Source of the DNA: Paguma larvata
Lineage: Eukaryota > Chordata > Mammalia > Carnivora > Viverridae
DNA length: 64,000 nt
Reading direction: 5' to 3'
NCBI GenBank assembly: GCA_030068075.1
Contig: CM057827.1
Coordinates: 73,174,500 to 73,238,499, forward strand
Position 1 is the stretch's first letter. Every line of letters begins with the position of its first letter. This document shows positions 58,175-64,000 of this stretch, one piece after another. A program made the translations under genes and the position numbers. The notes below the pieces were generated by a model. It was not told the origin of the DNA. It ran no database searches and saw only the letters and a program-made list of their open reading frames with translations.

Positions 58175-59113
58175 ATGAGGACTGTGGAGACTACTAATAT
58201 CTCTGGGTCTGTGAGTGAGTTCATCCTCTTGGGCTTCCCATGCCGCAGGGAGATCCAGATCCTCCTCTTTGTCATCTTCTGCCTCATCTACCTTCTGACT
58301 CTCATGGGGAACACATCCATCATCTGTGCCGTGTGGTCAAGCCAGAAACTCCATACACCCATGTACATCCTCCTGGCCAACTTCTCTTTCCTGGAGATCT
58401 GCTATGTCAGTTCTGATGTGCCCAAAATGTTAGCTAACATCATCTCCCAGACCAAGAGTATCTCCTATGCTGGCTGCCTGCTCCAGTTCTACTTCTTCTT
58501 CTCCATGTGTGCCGCCGAGGGCTTATTTCTGTCAGTGATGTCTTTTGATCGATTTCTTGCCATTTGTAGACCTTTGCGGTATCCCACCATAATGACCCAC
58601 CGCCTATGCACTCAGTTAGTGGTCTTCTGCTGGATAGGGGGCTTTCTCTGGTTACTGACTCCTTTGACTCTAATATCTCAGGTGCCTTTCTGTGGTCCAA
58701 ACACCATTGACCATTTTCTCTGTGATCTTGCACCTTTGCTGGCATTGTCCTGTGCTCCAGTATCTGAAATTACTCTAATCTGTGGCATCATTAGCTCTCT
58801 CATCATCTTTCTCACTTTCCTGTACATTGTTGGCACCTACTTCTGTGTTGTGAGTGTGGTGTTACAGGTGCCCCCAGGCTCGGGAAGGCATAAGGCTTTT
58901 TATACTTGTGGCTCCCATCTGACTGTGGTGTGTCTGTTCTATGGTTCAGTCATGGTGATGTACGTTAGCCCAGGTTCTGGGAACTATCCTGGGATGCAGA
59001 AATTTGTGACCTTGTTCTATGCTTTGGCAACCCCATTCTTTAATCCTTTGATTTACAACTTCCGGAACAAGGATATGAAAGAGGCACTAAAAAAAATCCT
59101 GAATGTGTTATGA
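58175..59113 (+). CDS. Olfactory receptor family 11, subfamily not assigned
   Basis: Intact 312-residue olfactory GPCR. It has an N-glycosylation site at N8, GN (45-46), LHTPMY (59-64), Cys101 and Cys183, MSFDRFLAIC (122-131) and NPLIY (290-294). A splice acceptor lies 9 bases before the ATG. It has the most departures from family consensus of the five. DRY is DRF. The TM5 SY pair is TY (221-222). KAFSTC is KAFYTC (Tyr243). The end of TM7, usually YSLRN, is YNFRN. The TM5 end carries CVVSVV in place of LVLRAV. All are conservative enough to keep the fold, and there is no stop or frameshift. The changes may mean relaxed constraint or a shifted coupling surface. Closest by eye to the receptor at 48125. 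Confidence 0.92.
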   Translation: MRTVETTNISGSVSEFILLGFPCRREIQILLFVIFCLIYLLTLMGNTSIICAVWSSQKLHTPMYILLANFSFLEICYVSSDVPKMLANIISQTKSISYAGCLLQFYFFFSMCAAEGLFLSVMSFDRFLAICRPLRYPTIMTHRLCTQLVVFCWIGGFLWLLTPLTLISQVPFCGPNTIDHFLCDLAPLLALSCAPVSEITLICGIISSLIIFLTFLYIVGTYFCVVSVVLQVPPGSGRHKAFYTCGSHLTVVCLFYGSVMVMYVSPGSGNYPGMQKFVTLFYALATPFFNPLIYNFRNKDMKEALKKILNVL

Positions 59114-59557
59114 GAAATCTCTAAAGGATTTAAAAGTTGAATTTAGTTTACTGCTTGTTTAGGAGGATGGAAGGTAACAGAAATGAAATTATGTTTTTTT
59201 CCCCTTCATTTTATTTTATTTTCGTATACTGGGAGGATGATTTTTAAAAATTCACTGGATTCGTGATTAAGTCTCAGGGAGTTATTGTTCTTATGTTGCA
59301 GATTTGTCTGTACCTTAGATGCACTTTATTTTGAAATACAACTTGGTAAGATTTTCATGTATTGCTCTATAATTGAGTTTCTATTTTCTTTTGGTTTTAG
59401 TTAAAGATTACTTGATGTCTTTCAACATTTTAAAATTCTGTTTTCATCAGAGGCAGTTGTTTTTTTCTAGAGCATAAGAAATGTTGAATGTATTGCAAAC
59501 ACACACAAAATTAACCAGTTTTTTAAAAATCCTTCAACATCAGGGACAATTTTAAAA

Positions 59558-59756
59558 TTTCTTAGAAAAAATTTTCGTTTATTTTTGAGAGAGCACAAGT
59601 AGGGGAGGGGAAGAGAGAGAGAGAGGGTGACAGAGGATATGAAGCAGGCTCTGCACTGACAGCAGTGGGTCAATGCGAGCCTTGAACTCATGAACCACGA
59701 GATCATGACCTAAGCTGAAGTCAGATGCTCAACCAACTGAGATACCCAGGTGCCCC
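59558..59756 (-). mobile_element. CAN-SINE, antisense, 18-bp TSD
   Basis: A reverse CAN-SINE flanked by TCAGGGACAATTTTAAAA (59540-59557) and TCAGGGACACTTTTAAAA (59757-59774), which differ at one position. Confidence 0.93.
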
Positions 59757-59836
59757 TCAGGGACACTTTTAAAACACTACTTTTGTATGTTCTATAATTC
59801 TAAGTTTTGGGTACCAACAAGGGTCCTCAGTAAGGT

Positions 59837-59886
59837 CAATGTTTTCATTTTAGGATGAATGTTGCCAATGTTTTCATTTTAGGATG
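59837..59886 (+). repeat. Direct repeat of 21 bp, period 29
   Basis: Two identical 21-bp copies (starting CAATGTTTTCATTTTAGGAT) begin at 59837 and 59866, separated by 8 bp. Confidence 0.93.
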
Positions 59887-60269
59887 TAGGTCTAATGGAT
59901 TTTTTTTTCCATGAAAGCCCACTCCTAATTCAAATGTCTGATCTTAAATTTGATAACCTCCCTTTAAATTAGCAGTAGCTATACTTATTTGTCAATGAAT
60001 CCACTGACCTATAACCTGAACCTAAGATCTTAACCTTTATAATCCCTTACCTTCTCATTTCCAATCTTAATGTCATTACATTCTGTGGCATCTTCTATGT
60101 GATCCTTTGTTGTCCTCATTCATTTTTGTGTAGGTCCAGCACTCCATACCTGTAATGGCATAACTTACACTTCTTTTCCATCAGTCCCCATGCTTATCTC
60201 CTTTCTGCTTACATAGATTTTGGAGACAAATACCAAATTCTTCTGTTTTGTTTTGTATGGTGGTTTTAT

Positions 60270-60500
60270 GTCATTATATATTTGTTCAAACTGAAAGAAT
60301 ATACAACACCAAGAGTGAACCCTAATGTAAACTACGGACTCTGGAGGATGATTATGTGTCAACGTAGGTTCACCAGCTGTAATAAATGTACCACTCTGGT
60401 GGGGGATGTTGATATTGGCGGAGATTATGAATATGTGCAGCTAGGGGGCATATGGGAAATCACTGCAAACCTCAAACAACTTTAAAAAATAAAATTTCAA
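60270..60500 (+). mobile_element. Old LINE-1 (L1M type) 3' end, sense
   Basis: The text acaacaccaagagtgaaccc, gtgtcaacgtaggttcacca and ccactctggtgggggatgtt is a well-known L1M 3'UTR order, and it ends near ttaaaaaataaaattt. Confidence 0.85.
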
Positions 60501-60569
60501 ATAATCAAATAAATACAAATAAGCATATATACATACCCATATATAATTACATTTATATACTGCTCTGTG

Positions 60570-60840
60570 TCCGATCTGTGACATCTAACTTATAGATCCT
60601 CATACTCCTATATATTCCTTGGTTACAAGATGGTGCTAAACATCCCGGCATTTTCCCGTTCCAGGCTGGAGGACCTTGAAACAGCAGCTTCTAGTTCCAA
60701 AGCCCCCTCAGAAATCCCAGTCTGTGTCTCATTGCCCAGAATTATGCCACATGACCAAACTAGCTGCAAGGAAGCGGAAAAAGCAAATGTTTTTAGCTAG
60801 ACTCATTGTTACTCTAAACAAAGTCAGGCCTTTTAGTTAA
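60570..60840 (+). repeat. Interspersed repeat, class not assigned
   Basis: The text cattgcccagaattatgcca, catgaccaaactagctgcaa and ggaagcgg resembles a common mammalian repeat that contains GCCACATGGCCAC and TAGCTGCAAGGGAGGCTGG. I cannot name the family with confidence. Confidence 0.45.
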
Positions 60841-60844
60841 GGAA

Positions 60845-62475
60845 AAGGGCGATGCACTTTGGGTGGATGACAGCAGTGCCTGCCACAAGAGGGGTCTGGA
60901 GAGCTTCTCTAATCACTTTAGACTCAATGAAACTCAACATCTGATAACAATGACCTTTGACAAGTATGAAAAATCTGAGGAAGAAAAGAATACAAACTTT
61001 CCAGAAGCTACTACATTTATAAACCTGACTGGAGGCAGACAGAACTGTTGACTAACGACTCGAAATCATTTTCTGTTGATTATAATAAATGCTATTTTTG
61101 TAAACAATTGGTACAACCGAATTTGAAATAATGAGTTTTTCTAGTGATAATCATAATAATATTGAGCAACTAGCATTTGACCATAAAAGGGCACTTTTGA
61201 GTTCAATGTTGAGGAAAACAATTGAAAAGGCTAAAGAAAAAAAATTTGAGTCATAGCTTTCTGTGAATAAAGTCTTTCAAATGGCATCTCTAATTTAACC
61301 AACTTCCCTCAAGGAATATATAAATACTTGTTTTCAGTCTGTTGATTAGAAAGAGATTAAATCACAGAGACCACAGGTACTGTCAGCCTACCAAGAGGAA
61401 ATGAATCACTGCACCAGCCGTTCATCTTGGGGCTTTGTGAGATGTGTCCCTAGAAATGGAATGAAATAGAATAGGATAGAAATGCATTATTTGTGGTAAG
61501 AGCGTTATTGTTTTAAGAAACTTCTGTTTCAGTTGTATATGTCTGTGTGTACTGGGAACAATGTACAAGGAATTTATTTCTGTGAGTTGTGGTCAAAAAA
61601 GTTTGAAAAACCATTGTCTTAGCAGTTTCAGAACTCTTAAAAGCAGTGGTTAGCATAGGTCACCAAAAAGAAATCCTTGTCCTAAAAACAGCACAAGAAC
61701 TTACAAGAAAAGAGCCCAAGAAAATTAAGGTCAGATATGGAGTAACGAGCCTTCAGACCTGTGGAGTGCATAGAAAGCAGCAGGAATAGTAATAATAGAT
61801 GACTGTTTGTAAAAAGAGTGGCAAATCTTTATGCTGTTACAATGATCTTAATGCCTGGTAAGTTGGAGAAGATATGACACTTGAGAACAAGGAACAGAAA
61901 CCAAGTGGCACCGAAGAAGCGGAAAATACCAATGTGAAAGGAATTCAGAAAAATGAGGACTGATTTGGAGTAGCTACCTATGAGAAATGCCACCCTAGAC
62001 AAGATTATGCTAGCAAAAGTCACTTGTGATTAGTTGTGTCCAGATTCTTTAGTTTGTACTAATTCAACTTGTCCTTAAACTAGAACCTTAGTAAATATGT
62101 GTCCCGGTACTCCTGTTTGACTCACTTTCCCTAATTAATGTAGTACAATCTTCCTTTTACAGTCTGAGCTTAGAATTGTTTTACTAATAACTTGCCCATT
62201 TTTAGGGACCAGTAATGCTCTCCTTGAAACTTTTCTTGTCCTCTACAGCTCACCATAATATTCTTTTCTAAATTCGTAGCATTTTTGAGGTTTGCCGGAT
62301 ATTTACTCATAGTTGGACTGCCATTTAGGTATCGGTTGCAGTATCATTTGTGTTACTTTTATTTTCCTATCAGTTACATTGTAAATTTCCTGAAAGCAGA
62401 GAATATGAGTTATACTATCTTTTCACTGTTCCAGAATGGCTTCTTTAATAGTAAGAATTCAAATAATTGTGTATT
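60845..62475. other. Intergenic, nothing recognised
   Basis: About 1.6 kb without a gene or confident repeat. The frame at 60863-61051 (62 residues) has no recognisable motif and no supporting context. Confidence 0.45.
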
Positions 62476-62479
62476 TCAT

Positions 62480-62610
62480 TTACAGGTGCATTCAACAAAC
62501 ATTTATTGAGTTGCAACTGTGTGTTAGGCATTTCTCTGGGAATTGAGGGTAGAGTATGATATCCAGCTCTCATGAAGTTCATATTCTAGTATGAGGAGAC
62601 AGAAATAAAG
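62480..62610 (-). mobile_element. L2 LINE 3' end, antisense
   Basis: The text caacaaacatttattgagtt, gtgtgttaggcatttctctg and tcatgaagttcatattctag is the antisense L2 3' end. Confidence 0.85.
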
Positions 62611-62679
62611 ATATAGAGAAATAAATATATAGAATATATTACATATATAAATATGTATATTTTTAATTAATTCATTTCA

Positions 62680-62896
62680 ATTTGTTCTCTATAGTTTAGA
62701 GATTTTTATGGTTTGCCTCTCTCTCTCTTTTTTGCCCTTCCCCTATGTTCATCTGTTTTGTTTCTTAAATTCCACATATAAGTGAAATCATGGTATTTGT
62801 CTTTCTCTAACTGATTTATTTTGCTTAGCATAATACACTCTAGTTCCATCCATGTCATTGCAAATGATAAGACTTCATTCTTTTTGATGGCTGAGT

Positions 62897-62937
<41 letters not shown>

Positions 62938-63184
62938 ATCTACATCTGTATCATCTATATACCACAACTTCTTTATCCATTCATCAGTCTGTAGACATTT
63001 GGGCTCTTTCCATAATTTGGCTATTGTTGATAATGCTGCTATAAATATTGGGGTGCATGTGCACCTTTGAATCTGTATTTTTGTATCCTCTAGGTCAATA
63101 CCTAGTAATGCAATTGCTGGGTCACAGGGTGATTATATTTTTAACTTTTTGAGGAAGCTCCATACTGTTTTCCAGAGTGCCTAT
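62680..63184 (-). mobile_element. LINE-1 3' part, antisense, with (TCTA)n
   Basis: The text attccacatataagtgaaat, ttccatccatgtcattgcaa and ttggctattgttgataatgc is an antisense L1. A pure (TCTA)n tract has replaced the usual TATTCCATTGTATATA stretch. Confidence 0.9.
62897..62937 (+). repeat. (TCTA)n microsatellite
   Basis: About ten uninterrupted 4-bp units inside the L1. It is a likely polymorphic marker. Confidence 0.95.
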
Positions 63185-63262
63185 AAGGACTGGTCATATT
63201 TCAAGTGGTCTGTAGCCACATGTGTGTCACGGTTATTGTGTTGGGTGGTGCAGGTATAGTTA
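63185..63262 (+). mobile_element. hAT-type DNA transposon end
   Basis: The text ggactggtcatatttcaagt, ggtctgtagccacatgtgtg and gttgggtggtgcagg matches the right end of the element type found at 51445. The adjacent L1 may have inserted into it. Confidence 0.6.
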
Positions 63263-64000
63263 GAGAAGTCTGAGGACTCAATATAGAGCTTAAAAATGTT
63301 GAAGTTAATCAAATAACTGAATTGTCTTTATTTTTCAGAATATAGTTTCTTTGCCTAGAGGGAACAAGTATACTCTTATTTCACAGGTTTTCTTAGTTTT
63401 AATCCATATTTGGTGACAGAAGAACCTCCTGAGTACACTATGTCATGGAATTATGTCACACATACATAAACTGCCTCCTGGGAACAGGTCTTTCTTGAAG
63501 AATTATGTCTTCAGCGTCATTGTCTTAATGTGTTCCAGACCAATAGTTAGAAGCCGTTTCAGAAGCTGGATGAAATTGCCCTCTCAGACATTGCTTTTTA
63601 GATGAGAGTAGGGAGTGGGTATAAGGGCCAGTCAGTTGTAGAGCAATTTTTAAGTATAATCCAGTTCACATAGTCATTCAAAACCCAGAATATGTACTTC
63701 TATAAATAAATGCACAGAAAAAGATCTAGAAGCATACCCACCAAACTGAACACTTTGCTACAGAGACAGGTGTGTGGAAGTAATAGAGATATGGGGATTT
63801 TCATTATTTTGTATTTGGTCTTTTGTAATGAAATTTATTCATTATAAAATGTATCACTTGCATAATTAAAAAGAAAATAGAAAAAGTAGAATAGTATTAG
63901 TCTCAGTGTAGTTAAGCCCTGGCTATTGAAAGATATATGAATATAACATTTAGACCAAAACAAAAAAATATTTAAAATTAAGTATTTTATTTTAAAATAT
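63263..64000. other. Intergenic, nothing recognised
   Basis: AT-rich sequence to the window edge. No gene, SINE or confident L1 is seen. Some text near 63600-63900 could be old repeat. Confidence 0.4.

Overview
This window is mammalian genomic DNA and almost certainly carnivore, most likely from a cat-family (felid) species. It is AT-rich, has no operon structure, and carries about twenty tRNA-derived SINEs of the carnivore CAN-SINE type with the head GGGGCACCTGGGTGGCTCAG. It also holds many LINE-1 3' ends of the form common in cats, plus older mammalian repeats (MIR, L2, MLT1, hAT-Charlie relics and a CR1/L3 relic). The species call rests on repeat recognition by eye.

The only protein-coding genes I can support are five intact, intronless coding exons of olfactory receptors, 311 to 314 residues long. 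All belong to OR family 11. Three are on the minus strand (1997-2932, an OR11G2-like gene; 15052-15996, an OR11H-type gene; 32074-33015). Two are on the plus strand (48125-49063 and 58175-59113). The two groups point away from each other across a 15 kb gap. This fits the OR11G/OR11H cluster that lies on human chromosome 14q11. Each coding exon has a good 3' splice site 6 to 11 bases upstream of its ATG, as expected for OR genes with separate 5' noncoding exons. Four of the five also have a strong candidate splice donor 1.2 to 3.6 kb upstream. The receptors do not act together in a pathway: each would normally be expressed alone in its own set of olfactory neurons.

Layout. 0-3 kb: L1 3' end, possible old LTR, first OR. 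3-15 kb: L1, L2 and MIR debris, a 5'-inverted L1 interrupted by a SINE, and a truncated U4 snRNA retropseudogene with a perfect 17-bp target-site duplication. 15-16 kb: second OR. 16-32 kb: dense L1, SINE and L2 nests and an MLT1 LTR. 32-33 kb: third OR. 33-48 kb: MIR and MER5-type relics, SINEs, a CR1/L3 relic of about 1 kb, and a 2 kb L1. 48-49 kb: fourth OR. 49-58 kb: L1, hAT, L2 and SINE insertions. 58-59 kb: fifth OR. 59-64 kb: SINE, L1, L2 and microsatellite sequence.

I found no sign of an undescribed biological system. The points most worth following are the retroposed U4 fragment, the candidate 5' exons (one next to an isolated CpG-containing patch), unusual substitutions in otherwise intact receptors, an all-synonymous divergence block shared by two of them, and the preserved CR1/L3 relic between the two gene groups.
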